This document shows, one piece after another, positions 17,640-26,201 of a stretch of 61,094 nucleotides of DNA. The stretch covers positions 1 to 61,094 of the forward strand of contig JALHMT010000030.1 in NCBI GenBank assembly GCA_022843905.1, read 5' to 3'. The DNA comes from Rubrivivax sp. (lineage in GTDB: Bacteria > Pseudomonadota > Gammaproteobacteria > Burkholderiales > Burkholderiaceae_C). A program made the position numbers and the translations under genes. How positions within the stretch are numbered: position 1 is the stretch's first letter; the number at the start of each line of letters is the position of its first letter. A model generated the notes under the pieces. The model was not told the DNA's origin. It worked only from the letters and a program-made list of their open reading frames with translations, and did not search any database.

Positions 17640-18854
17640 TCAGCAGAGCCAGGCGCGCAACTGCGCCGACACACCGGGGTCGCTGAGCAGCTGCAGGTGG
17701 CCCACGCCCGACCCGATCCACTGGTGATCGTCCGCAAACCGAAGCGTGCGCACCGCATCGGCGTGGCGGCCCAGCGCGCTGTCCAGCGGTACCAGGCCGT
17801 CGCCCAGCAGGCGGTCCGTCAGGCTGCCCGGCTCGCCCACCGAGCCCGCGGCGGCAAAACACTCGATGCCCTCGGGCAGCGGCAGCGGGTGGCGCGGATC
17901 GGCGCCGCGCGCGAAGCGGTCGCGCCCGGCCCAGTCCTCGTCGAGCAGCAGGCCGTGGCGGAGGTCGGTGATGCCGGCGCTGCGCACCTGGCCCAGGCGC
18001 GCCAGCGGGCGGGCGTAGGGCGCGGCGGCCAGCAGCAGGTCCACGCCGTGCCCGGCACGTTCCAGCGGCGCGCCGTGGTGCGGCGTGCCCAGGAAGACCA
18101 TCTGCTTCACCAGCGCGGGCCAGCGGTGGCCCGCCGCGCGCGCCTGGTGCACGGCGCTGCGCGCGATCAGCCCGCCCATGCTGTGGCCCAGCAGCACGAT
18201 GCGCTGCAGTGCGTGCGGCCAGGCGTCCACCAGGGCTTCCATCTGCTGTGCCAGCGCACGGCCGTTGATGGAGATGTGCAGCCCCGTGTTGCAGTGCAGG
18301 TAGACGGGGCTGAAGCCGCCGGCCACGGCCAGCATGCGGCCGTGGTCCTGGCCTTCGCGCAGCCACTGCCTGTCGTTCATGCACAAGCCGTGCAACAGCA
18401 GCAGCAACTGCGCGCCGGCGTCGGGCACGGCTTCGGCGATGGCCGCGCGTTCGATGACCAGCGGCGCGCCCTTCACGCGGAAGGCCATCGGCGTGGCCAG
18501 CGGGTTCTGCGTGGCCGCCAGGTGGTCGCCCAGCACGCCGTTGAGCGCCGCGATCACCGCCTCGCGCTCGGCGCTGGGCGGCGCACTGGGGGCATCACCC
18601 TGCAGCACCGGCTGCAGCAGAGACAGCAGCCCGTCGACGCTGCCACCCACCAGCCGCGTGACGCCCCGCACGCTGCGGTAGACCAGGCCGGTGAGGCCTG
18701 TCGTGCGGCCGGACCCGGACGCCGGCAACCCCGGCACCCGCGCGATGCCGGCATGCATGGCCTCGACCAGGTCGGTCAGCCCGGCGGTGGCCTCGGTGGC
18801 CAGCCGTGCGGCGGCGCGCAGATCGCTGTGGTGCAAGTGCTTCGACGAGGACAT
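17640..18854 (-). CDS. Alpha/beta-hydrolase, lipase/PGAP1-like esterase
   Basis: The protein has 404 residues without a clear signal peptide. The N-terminal 100 residues are helical and Ala/Leu-rich. The hydrolase part starts at LLLLLHGLCMNDRQWLR. Next comes the nucleophile elbow IVLLGHSMGGLIARSAVHQA (serine near residue 225) and the lipase-like VFLGTPHHGAPLERAGHGVDLLL. The catalytic histidine is probably in the C-terminal FADDHQWIGSGVGHLQLLSD. The architecture resembles PGAP1-like or triacylglycerol-lipase-like intracellular esterases. The gene is transcribed alone, diverging from ivd, whose LiuR operator is about 80 bases upstream of its start. Confidence 0.82.
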   Translation of the reverse strand: MSSSKHLHHSDLRAAARLATEATAGLTDLVEAMHAGIARVPGLPASGSGRTTGLTGLVYRSVRGVTRLVGGSVDGLLSLLQPVLQGDAPSAPPSAEREAVIAALNGVLGDHLAATQNPLATPMAFRVKGAPLVIERAAIAEAVPDAGAQLLLLLHGLCMNDRQWLREGQDHGRMLAVAGGFSPVYLHCNTGLHISINGRALAQQMEALVDAWPHALQRIVLLGHSMGGLIARSAVHQARAAGHRWPALVKQMVFLGTPHHGAPLERAGHGVDLLLAAAPYARPLARLGQVRSAGITDLRHGLLLDEDWAGRDRFARGADPRHPLPLPEGIECFAAAGSVGEPGSLTDRLLGDGLVPLDSALGRHADAVRTLRFADDHQWIGSGVGHLQLLSDPGVSAQLRAWLC

Positions 18855-18933
18855 CGGCGCAGTGTGCGCGAGATGTTCGAGCGGGCTCTAGGGTTTCCAC
18901 CTCACCGGGCGCATGCACGTCGTCTCGCTATGA

Positions 18934-18949
18934 TTGACGTTAACGTCAA
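18934..18949. promoter_or_regulatory. LiuR-type operator upstream of ivd
   Basis: TTGACGTTAACGTCAA is a perfect 16-bp palindrome ending 17 bases before the ivd start. It matches the palindrome known for LiuR, the MerR-family regulator of leucine/isovalerate degradation, and is nearly the same as the site at 37073-37088 next to the MerR gene in this window. Confidence 0.85.
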
Positions 18950-18966
18950 CCGCAAGGACGCCCCCC

Positions 18967-20145
18967 ATGAGCCTGCCCGGCCTGAACTTCCAGCTCGGTG
19001 AAGACATCGACGCCCTGCGCGACGCCGTGCGCAGCTTCGCCGAGGCCGAGATCGTGCCGCTGGCGGCCGACATCGACCGCAGCGACCAGTTCCCCATGCA
19101 CCTGTGGCAGCGCATGGGCGAGCTGGGCGTGCTGGGCATCACCGTGCCCGAGGAATACGGCGGCGCCGGCATGGGCTACCTGGCCCACATGATCGCGATG
19201 GAAGAGATCAGCCGCGCCAGCGCCAGCGTGGGCCTGAGCTACGGCGCGCACAGCAACCTGTGCGTCAACCAGATCAAGCGCAACGGCACCGATGCACAGC
19301 GCCGCAAGTACCTGCCGAAGCTGATCAGCGGCGAGCACGTCGGCGCACTGGCGATGAGCGAGCCCGGCGCCGGCAGCGACGTCATCAGCATGAAGCTCAA
19401 GGCCGTCGAGAAGGGCGGCGTCTACGTGCTCAACGGCACCAAGATGTGGATCACCAACGGCCCCGATGCCGACGTGATGGTGGTGTACGCCAAGACCGAA
19501 CCCGAGCTCGGCGCACGCGGCGTGACGGCCTTCCTGGTCGAGAAGGGCATGAAGGGATTCAGCACCGCCCAGAAGCTCGACAAGCTGGGCATGCGCGGCA
19601 GCCACACCGGCGAGATGGTGTTCCACGACGTCGAGGTGCCCTCAGAAAACGTGCTGGGCAGCCTCAACGGCGGCGCCAAGGTGCTGATGAGTGGCCTGGA
19701 CTACGAACGCGCCGTGCTCGCTGCCGGGCCCATCGGCATCATGCAGGCGGTGATGGACAACGTGATCCCGTACACGCACGACCGCAAGCAGTTCGGCCAG
19801 AGCATCGGCGAGTTCCAGCTCATTCAGGGCAAGGTGGCCGACATGTACACCGTGCTGCAGGCCGGCCGCGCCTTCTGCTACACGGTGGGCAAGAACCTCG
19901 ACCTGCTCGGCAGCGAACACGTGCGCCAGGTGCGCAAGGATTGCGCCAGCGTCATCCTGTGGTGCGCCGAGAAGGCGACCTGGATGGCCGGCGAGGGCAT
20001 CCAGATCTTCGGCGGCAACGGCTACATCAACGACTACCCGCTGGGCCGGCTGTGGCGCGACGCCAAGCTGTACGAGATCGGCGCCGGCACCAGCGAGATC
20101 CGCCGCATGCTGATCGGACGCGAGCTGTTCGCCGAGACGATGTAA
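18967..20145 (+). CDS. ivd: Isovaleryl-CoA dehydrogenase
   Basis: This 392-residue flavoenzyme oxidises isovaleryl-CoA to 3-methylcrotonyl-CoA in leucine catabolism, passing electrons to ETF. The catalytic base is E247 in LDYERAVLAAG, the position used by IVD. The SCAD-type position carries glycine instead (EIGAGTSEIRR). Other motifs are SYGAHSNLCVNQI, MSEPGAGSDV, WITNGPDADV and IFGGNGYINDYP. The frame extends 11 codons upstream, but that would run through the operator, so the ATG at 18967 is chosen. The LiuR palindrome overlaps the promoter, and a carbonic anhydrase gene follows 96 bases later. Confidence 0.95.
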   Translation: MSLPGLNFQLGEDIDALRDAVRSFAEAEIVPLAADIDRSDQFPMHLWQRMGELGVLGITVPEEYGGAGMGYLAHMIAMEEISRASASVGLSYGAHSNLCVNQIKRNGTDAQRRKYLPKLISGEHVGALAMSEPGAGSDVISMKLKAVEKGGVYVLNGTKMWITNGPDADVMVVYAKTEPELGARGVTAFLVEKGMKGFSTAQKLDKLGMRGSHTGEMVFHDVEVPSENVLGSLNGGAKVLMSGLDYERAVLAAGPIGIMQAVMDNVIPYTHDRKQFGQSIGEFQLIQGKVADMYTVLQAGRAFCYTVGKNLDLLGSEHVRQVRKDCASVILWCAEKATWMAGEGIQIFGGNGYINDYPLGRLWRDAKLYEIGAGTSEIRRMLIGRELFAETM

Positions 20146-20241
20146 GCCGAAGCGCCGGTCGGGTGTGACACGATGGCGTCCATCGCGCGAAGCCCCAGCC
20201 GAGCGCACCGGCTCCATCGACAGGCACCGACCGGCAACGAC

Positions 20242-20958
20242 ATGCCCGACCGTCCCGACAGTCTCGACACCCTTCTCGACGCCAACCGCCGCTGGGCGGC
20301 CGACATGGAGTCCCGCAAGCCGGGCTTCTTCACCCGCCTGGCCCGGCAGCAGAGCCCGCGCTACATGTGGATCGGCTGCGCCGACAGCCGCGTACCGGCC
20401 AACGAGATCACGGGCCTGGACCCCGGCGAGGTCTTCGTGCACCGCAACGTCGCCAACGTGGTGGTGCACAGCGACCTCAACGCGCTGTCGACCATCCAGT
20501 TCGCGGTGGAGCATCTGAAGGTCGAGCACATCATGGTGGTGGGCCACTACGGCTGCGCCGGGGTGCGCGCAGCCATGCGCGGCCTGCGGGTGGGCCTGGC
20601 CGACAACTGGCTGCGCCACGTGCAGGACGTGCGGCTGCGCCACCGCAAGCGCATCGAGCACCTGCCGCCGGCACAGCAGGAAGACGTGCTGTGCGAGATG
20701 AACGTCATCGAGCAGGTGGGCAACGTGGCGCTGTCCACCGTGATGCAGGACGCCTGGTCGCGCGGGCAGAAGGTGTCCATCCACGGCTGGGTCTACGGCC
20801 TGAAGGACGGGCTGCTGAAGGACCTGGGCGTGACCATGCAGGGCCCCGGCGAGGTCGTCGAGGTCTTCGCGCGCGCGCTCAAGCGCTACCCGCGCGCCGC
20901 CGCTGCGGCGCTGGCGGCCGCCGACGAAGACGACGACCCCGGCCACGGAGCACCCTGA
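20242..20958 (+). CDS. can: Beta-carbonic anhydrase
   Basis: This 238-residue cytoplasmic zinc enzyme interconverts CO2 and bicarbonate. Zinc ligands are C46, H102 and C105 (WIGCADSRVPAN; GHYGCAG), with the D48-R50 dyad. VFVHRNVANVVVHSDLN and the C-terminal IHGWVYGLKDGLLKDLG are family hallmarks. The ATG at 20242 is chosen because the upstream 23 codons of open frame are low-complexity and absent from relatives. Its place behind ivd suggests supply of bicarbonate for the biotin-dependent 3-methylcrotonyl-CoA carboxylase, the next step of leucine breakdown, although that carboxylase is not in the window. It ends two bases before aceK. Confidence 0.93.
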   Translation: MPDRPDSLDTLLDANRRWAADMESRKPGFFTRLARQQSPRYMWIGCADSRVPANEITGLDPGEVFVHRNVANVVVHSDLNALSTIQFAVEHLKVEHIMVVGHYGCAGVRAAMRGLRVGLADNWLRHVQDVRLRHRKRIEHLPPAQQEDVLCEMNVIEQVGNVALSTVMQDAWSRGQKVSIHGWVYGLKDGLLKDLGVTMQGPGEVVEVFARALKRYPRAAAAALAAADEDDDPGHGAP

Positions 20959-20960
20959 CC

Positions 20961-22757
20961 ATGTTCCCCCACCGCCTGACCGACACACGCGCCTACGACA
21001 TCGCCCAGGCCATGCTGGCCGGCTTCGACCTGCACTACCGCCTGTTCCGGGAAACCAGCGCCGGCGCCCAGGCGCGCTTCGAACGCGCCGACTGGCAGGG
21101 CCAGCAGCTCGCGCAGGCCGAGCGCATCGCGTTCTACGACCTGCGCGTGAACGAGGCCGTGACGCGACTGCGCGACGAATTCAATGTCGGCGCGCTGTCG
21201 ATGGACACCTGGCAGCAGGTAAAGCTGCACTACATCGGCCTGCTCACCGACCACCACCAGCCCGAGCTGGCCGAGACCTTCTTCAACTCGGTGACGGCCA
21301 AGCTGCTGGACCGAAGCTACTTCCGCAACGACTTCATCTTCGTGCGGCCGGCCGTCAGCACCGAGTACATCGAGAACGACGAGCCGGCCTCCAAGCCGAC
21401 CTATCGGGCCTATTACCCGACGCTGCCGACCCTGCACGAGACCCTGGTGCGCATCGTCGACAACTTCCAGCTGCAGCGCCCCTTCGAGGACCTGGACCGC
21501 GACGTGGCAGCGATCATCGAGTCGATGCAGACCGCCGTGCATCAACCGCTGTCGGAATGGCGGCTGCGCGCCAACTTCCAGATCCAGGTGCTGAGCTCGA
21601 TCTTCTTCCGCAACAAGGGCGCCTACATCGTCGGCAAGATCATCAACGGCTTCACCGAGATCCCGATGTGCCTGCCGGTGCTGCACAACGAGGCCGGCCA
21701 GCTGATCATCGACACGGCGCTGTTCCGCGAGGACGAGCTGCTCATCGTCTTCAGCTTCGCGCGCGCCTACTTCATGGTCGACATCGAGGTGCCCAGCGCC
21801 TACGTGCAGTTCCTGCGCGGTCTGATGCCGCGCAAGCCGCGCGGCGAGCTGTACAACGCGCTGGGCCTGCAGAAGCACGGCAAGAACCTGTTCTACCGCG
21901 ACTTCCTCGCGCACCAGCGCCACAGCAGCGACCGCTTCCGCATCGCGCCCGGCATCAAGGGCATGGTGATGCTGGTGTTCGACCTGCCGTCCTTCCCCTA
22001 CGTGTTCAAGGTCATCAAGGACTTCTACCCGCCGCAGAAGGACACCACGCGCGAGCAGATCAAGGGCAAGTACCTGCTGGTCAAGCAGCACGACCGCGTG
22101 GGCCGCATGGCCGACACGCTGGAGTACAGCAACGTGGCCTTCCCGCGCGCGCGCTTCGAGGACGAGCTGGTCGCCGAGCTGAAGCACTTCTGCCCCAGCC
22201 TGGTGGAGGAGGACGGCGACATGCTGGTCATCCGCCACCTCTACATCGAGCGGCGCATGATTCCGCTGAACATCTTCCTGCAGGACGCTTCGCAGGCGGG
22301 CGACCGCGAGGCCATCGAGCGTGCGGTGGTGGAGTACGGCAACGCCATCAAGGACCTGGTGGCGGCCAACATCTTCCCTGGCGACATGCTGTGGAAGAAC
22401 TTCGGCGTCACGCGCCACGGCAAGGTGGTGTTCTACGACTACGACGAGATCGAGTACATCACCGACTGCAATTTCCGCCGCGTGCCTGCCCCGCGCAACG
22501 AGGAAGAAGAGATGTCGGGCGAGGTCTGGTACTCGGTCGGCCCGAAGGACGTCTTCCCCGAGACCTTCGGCCCCTTCCTGCTGGGCCACCCGGGCGTGCG
22601 GGAAGTCTTCATGAAGCACCACGGCGACCTGCTGGACGCCGCCTTCTGGCAGGAGCACAAGGCACGCATCCAGGCCGGCCACGTACACGACGTGTTTCCC
22701 TACGAGCCGGGCAAGCGCTTCGCGTCGCAGCGGCAGGGGGCGGGCGCAACGCCCTAG
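20961..22757 (+). CDS. aceK: Isocitrate dehydrogenase kinase/phosphatase
   Basis: This 598-residue bifunctional enzyme phosphorylates and dephosphorylates isocitrate dehydrogenase, diverting carbon into the glyoxylate shunt when acetyl-CoA is the carbon source. Family stretches recognised include LHYIGLLTDHHQPELAETFF, RNDFIFVRP, FFRNKGAYIVGKI, the ATP-binding lysine strand FPYVFKVIKD, and FYDYDEIEYITDCNFR (metal site). The length is as expected for AceK. It lies directly behind the carbonic anhydrase gene (2-base gap). Coupling with leucine degradation makes sense, because that pathway ends in acetyl-CoA and acetoacetate. Confidence 0.96.
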   Translation: MFPHRLTDTRAYDIAQAMLAGFDLHYRLFRETSAGAQARFERADWQGQQLAQAERIAFYDLRVNEAVTRLRDEFNVGALSMDTWQQVKLHYIGLLTDHHQPELAETFFNSVTAKLLDRSYFRNDFIFVRPAVSTEYIENDEPASKPTYRAYYPTLPTLHETLVRIVDNFQLQRPFEDLDRDVAAIIESMQTAVHQPLSEWRLRANFQIQVLSSIFFRNKGAYIVGKIINGFTEIPMCLPVLHNEAGQLIIDTALFREDELLIVFSFARAYFMVDIEVPSAYVQFLRGLMPRKPRGELYNALGLQKHGKNLFYRDFLAHQRHSSDRFRIAPGIKGMVMLVFDLPSFPYVFKVIKDFYPPQKDTTREQIKGKYLLVKQHDRVGRMADTLEYSNVAFPRARFEDELVAELKHFCPSLVEEDGDMLVIRHLYIERRMIPLNIFLQDASQAGDREAIERAVVEYGNAIKDLVAANIFPGDMLWKNFGVTRHGKVVFYDYDEIEYITDCNFRRVPAPRNEEEEMSGEVWYSVGPKDVFPETFGPFLLGHPGVREVFMKHHGDLLDAAFWQEHKARIQAGHVHDVFPYEPGKRFASQRQGAGATP

Positions 22758-22779
22758 ACAGCGGGACGCCCGGCCCCGT

Positions 22780-24045
22780 TCATTCGCCGGCGCCCTCGGT
22801 GGCGAACCGTGGCAAGGCAGCGAGCGCGGCCGGGTCGAAGGCTTCGTCGCGGAAGAGCTTCGGATAGTGGAAGGCCCGCAGTGCGGCATGGAAGGCGCGC
22901 AGCTTTGTCTCGTAAGCCATGGCCGACCGCACATCCGTTCCCGCCAGCCGCTGCAGCGAGCGCTCCAGCAGCACCGGCGGCGCGACCAGGGCCAGCCGGC
23001 CGGCCAGCCGCTCCCGTTCCAGGCGGCCCGACCACAGCGCCCCTGAAAGCGCTTCCGTCTTCTGATCGCCCACCTGCTGGAAGGCGTAGTACCACTTCCA
23101 TTCGAACGGGCGCTGGATGTCGGAGAACGCCGCCCACTGCGGATGGCGTTCGACGAAGGCCCGCATGGTGACTTCCTTGGGCAGGTCCCAGGCGTCGTTC
23201 ACGGCCTCGCGCTGGGTCATGATGATGTCGGCTCCCGACGGCACGGGCACGATGCGGTCGATGGCCATGCGGCCTGCTGCAGGAACGACCACGCCCAGCA
23301 GGATCCACACCGCGATGAGCGCCGCGAGAATGACTTCGGCCGCCTGCCGCCAGGCTGCCAGGCCTGCACAGATCAGCGTCCAGAACGCCCCGTAAGCCAG
23401 AACCAGGGCGAAGGCCGCCAGCACGGTCGACCCCGCCGCGCCGCTCAGAGCCCCGGCGACGAACAGCGGCGCCGTGGCACAGGCCAGCACGGCACCGGCG
23501 CGCAGCAGGGCCCGCAGGCCCCACAGCTGCGCCGGCCGCCCGCTGGTGGCCACGAGCAGGTCGTGACGCCCGGCGGCGCGTTCGCTGGCGCGAAGGTCGT
23601 GCAGCAGCACGATCAGGACCAGCGGCAGCACGAAGGCCGCGAAGAAGGCGAAGTCGAAGCGGCCGATCAGGCCCAGCAAGGGATGGCCCGCATCGCGTTC
23701 GTGGATCTGCCCTTCCAGGGCCAGCATGCGCACGCGATGCTTCCAGGGCAGGTCGTCCCGGCGCCCGAGGGCGGCAAACGCAAAGTCGCCCGGGGGGTCG
23801 TAGATGAGATGGAAGCTGTAGTAGGCCGCACCACCCCAGTCCTTCTGCTGCTGCAGCGCGGCCACGCGGTCGCTGCGATCGGCTTCGACCAGCCGGGCGA
23901 TCGTGGCTTTCTGATGAGCGACTTCCGACAGGCCGGCCGCCATGGCCAGCGCCGACAGGCACAGCACCGCCAGCAGCCAGGCGCGAAGGGCCCGGTCACG
24001 CGCCATGAAGGCGGCTTCGCGCCAGACCGCCCGGGCCGCGCTCAC
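22780..24045 (-). CDS. ABC-2 type permease subunit with DUF3526-like region (second of two)
   Basis: The protein has 421 residues with about six membrane segments: one near residues 22-40, the others at about 135-150, 180-205, 210-235 and 240-262. A large extracytoplasmic loop sits between the first two segments, and a soluble C-terminal region follows. The loop/IIMTQREAVNDAWDLP region and the overall plan match DUF3526 permeases that pair with an ABC ATPase. The start codon overlaps the stop of the upstream permease gene (4 bases), and the stop lies 22 bases from the convergent aceK stop. As an ABC-2 protein it is expected to move a substrate outward. The substrate is not known. Confidence 0.78.
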   Translation of the reverse strand: MSAARAVWREAAFMARDRALRAWLLAVLCLSALAMAAGLSEVAHQKATIARLVEADRSDRVAALQQQKDWGGAAYYSFHLIYDPPGDFAFAALGRRDDLPWKHRVRMLALEGQIHERDAGHPLLGLIGRFDFAFFAAFVLPLVLIVLLHDLRASERAAGRHDLLVATSGRPAQLWGLRALLRAGAVLACATAPLFVAGALSGAAGSTVLAAFALVLAYGAFWTLICAGLAAWRQAAEVILAALIAVWILLGVVVPAAGRMAIDRIVPVPSGADIIMTQREAVNDAWDLPKEVTMRAFVERHPQWAAFSDIQRPFEWKWYYAFQQVGDQKTEALSGALWSGRLERERLAGRLALVAPPVLLERSLQRLAGTDVRSAMAYETKLRAFHAALRAFHYPKLFRDEAFDPAALAALPRFATEGAGE

Positions 24046-25478
24046 GGCTTCAGCCTGCGGCTGGCCCAGGCCAGCGCGGCACCCAGCATCGCCAGCCAGA
24101 CGGCCAGCATCGCGACCTGCGGCGTCGCACGATCCAGCCGCTCGGCGGGCGGGTCGCGCTGGAAGTCGAACGCCTCGAGCACCTTCCAGTTCGATGCGTC
24201 GACACGCGTGCGGCGCTCGGCCTGCGGGTCGCTGCTGCGCCTGATGTCGTCGGCGTAGGCCAGCTGCTCGGCATGGACCTTGTTGAGGCCCTGCACGAAG
24301 GCATAGCGCAGGGCCTCGGCCTCCAGCAGGAAGCGGTGGTGGTGGGCCAGATCGGTGCCCGCCAGCGCGCGCGAGGCGTCGGCGACCGCGAGCAGGGGGG
24401 TCAGCCAGCCGTGGCGCGCCAACAGCTGCGCCTGCCTCGACTCACCCGCCATCTGGGCATGGGCGTAGGCGTTCAGGGTCTCGGTGAGCTGTTGCTCGGC
24501 ATGCTGCGCCACCACGCCGCGCAGGTTGACGGGAAGGTCTTCGGCGCTCTGCACGCCATGTCGGGCCAGCAGATCGGCACGCAAACGGGCGAAGGCGGGA
24601 TCGTTCGCGTTGTGGCCGTCGCCGATCTGTCGCAGCTCGGTCAGCATGGCCAGATCGGTCTCGAGCTTGCCGGCCATCGGCGCCACCCGAGACGCCGAAC
24701 TGGCCGCGATGGCGGGCAGCACCAGCGACAGCCCGATCCACAGCGTCACCAGTGTCGCCAGCACCGCCGATCGCCTGACCAGCGTGGCGGACGCCAGCAA
24801 GGTCAGCGCGCCCCAGACCGACAGATACAGCAGATGGACGCCGATGAGGGCCAGGGCCGGGTACGGGCTTTCGCCCAGGCGCACGGCGAGGCCGGCGCTC
24901 AGCACCAGCGGGCCCAGCATCAGCAGCACGAAGGAGAAGAGCGCGAGCGCCTTGCCGCCCAGCAGCACGCCGCAGGGCAGGCCCTGGGCCAGCAGAGTCG
25001 CCAGGGTGCCAGCCTCGCGCTCACGTGCGATCAGGCCGTGGCCCAGGAGGATGATCAGCAGCGGACCGCAGAGCTGGTAGACCATCGCCGGGCTCAACCA
25101 GCTCAGGCCGCCGAGATCGGCGCTGGCACCGGACTGCGCGAACATCGCGGTGTTGCGCCGATGTCCCTCCAGAAAGATCGACTGGCCCGTGACCGCGTCG
25201 AGACCCGGATCGAACAGGGCCAGTGGCGGCGGTGTCCTGAACACATAGTGCCCGTAATGCACCATGCGGTGAGGATGGCGGTCGGGCTGGGCCAGGAAGG
25301 TGGCTTCCGCCTGGGTCTGGTGGTGCGCGCGCTCTGCCCGCTCCGCCTGCATCTGCAGGGCCGTGAGGATGCTGGTCGCGATCAGCAGGCCGACGAGCAG
25401 CACGGCAGCGCAAAGGGCCAGCCGCGACCGCAACCAGCAGCGCCACTCGGCTGCGGCAACCCGCAGAAGCGGCCTCAC
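24042..25478 (-). CDS. ABC-2 type permease subunit with DUF3526-like region (first of two)
   Basis: The protein has 478 residues. An N-terminal membrane helix (about 20-42) is followed by a long periplasmic loop rich in histidine (HPHRMVHYGHYVF). A cluster of five helices lies at about 135-270 (LLIILLGHGLIAREREAGTL is the coupling-helix region). A second large soluble loop precedes a final C-terminal helix. It is a partner of the permease at 22780, with which it overlaps by 4 bases, and of the ATPase at 25475 (4-base overlap), so all three are translationally coupled. DUF3526 proteins occur in putative exporters, not importers. Confidence 0.78.
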   Translation of the reverse strand: MRPLLRVAAAEWRCWLRSRLALCAAVLLVGLLIATSILTALQMQAERAERAHHQTQAEATFLAQPDRHPHRMVHYGHYVFRTPPPLALFDPGLDAVTGQSIFLEGHRRNTAMFAQSGASADLGGLSWLSPAMVYQLCGPLLIILLGHGLIAREREAGTLATLLAQGLPCGVLLGGKALALFSFVLLMLGPLVLSAGLAVRLGESPYPALALIGVHLLYLSVWGALTLLASATLVRRSAVLATLVTLWIGLSLVLPAIAASSASRVAPMAGKLETDLAMLTELRQIGDGHNANDPAFARLRADLLARHGVQSAEDLPVNLRGVVAQHAEQQLTETLNAYAHAQMAGESRQAQLLARHGWLTPLLAVADASRALAGTDLAHHHRFLLEAEALRYAFVQGLNKVHAEQLAYADDIRRSSDPQAERRTRVDASNWKVLEAFDFQRDPPAERLDRATPQVAMLAVWLAMLGAALAWASRRLKP

Positions 25479-26188
25479 GCGGCTGCCGTCGCCGAGAAGG
25501 CGCGGTGCAGGCTGGCGGTATCGATGCGAGCACCCTCTGGCGCAAGGAACTGCGCCACCAGACGTCCCTCCCGCAGCAGGCCGATGCGGTCGGCCACCTG
25601 GCAGGCCCCGTAGACATCGTGCGTCACCATGAGGATGGCCTTGCCGGCATCGGCGAGCCCGCGCACGAGGTCGTGGAACTCGTCGATGGCGGCGGGGTCC
25701 AGCCCGGAGGTGGGCTCGTCCAGGAGCAGGATGTCCGTGTCGCGCAGGATGGCCAGGGCGATGGCGACCTTCTGCCGCATGCCCTTGGAGTAGCCGCGCA
25801 ACTTGCGGTCACGTGCCTGCGCGCCCAGCGACACGCGGTCCAGCGCCGCCTCGATGTCGGCCTGGCCTGGACGCAGGCCGGCCAGCTGCAGGAAGTAGCG
25901 CAGGTTCTCGCGTGCGTCTAGGTGTTCGTAGAGCGAGGCCGATTCCGGCAGGTAGGCCATGGCCCGGCGGGCTGCAGCCAGGTCGGAGCCCACGTCACGG
26001 CCATCCACCATCACGCGCCCGGCCGTGGGCTGCAGAAAGCCCAGGAAGGTCGCCAGGGTCGTCGACTTGCCGGCACCATTGCCGCCGAGCAGGCCGTAGA
26101 TCTCACCGCTGGCGACGGCAAAGGACACGCCGCACAGCACCTCCTTGCCGGAGCGTGCCACGCGCAGCTGGTCGGCCTGCAGCTTCAT
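25475..26188 (-). CDS. ABC transporter ATP-binding protein (ABC-2 exporter type)
   Basis: This 237-residue ATPase has Walker A LLGGNGAGKST (about residues 34-44), the Q-loop region MAYLPESASLYEHL, the signature YSKGMRQKVAIA, Walker B ILLLDEPTSGLDP and the switch histidine MVTHDVY. The degenerate signature (YSKGM instead of LSGGQ) and the short C-terminus fit the CcmA/NosF/YadG group of ABC-2 exporters. It is followed by two permeases in overlapping frames and preceded, 13 bases away, by a TonB-dependent receptor, all on the same strand. Confidence 0.92.
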   Translation of the reverse strand: MKLQADQLRVARSGKEVLCGVSFAVASGEIYGLLGGNGAGKSTTLATFLGFLQPTAGRVMVDGRDVGSDLAAARRAMAYLPESASLYEHLDARENLRYFLQLAGLRPGQADIEAALDRVSLGAQARDRKLRGYSKGMRQKVAIALAILRDTDILLLDEPTSGLDPAAIDEFHDLVRGLADAGKAILMVTHDVYGACQVADRIGLLREGRLVAQFLAPEGARIDTASLHRAFSATAAA

Positions 26189-26201
26189 TGCGCGACCGCA
26201 C

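Noticed and set aside
18855..18966. Start of ivd at 18934
   Set aside because: The extra 11 codons would place the LiuR operator inside the coding sequence and are absent from known IVD proteins.
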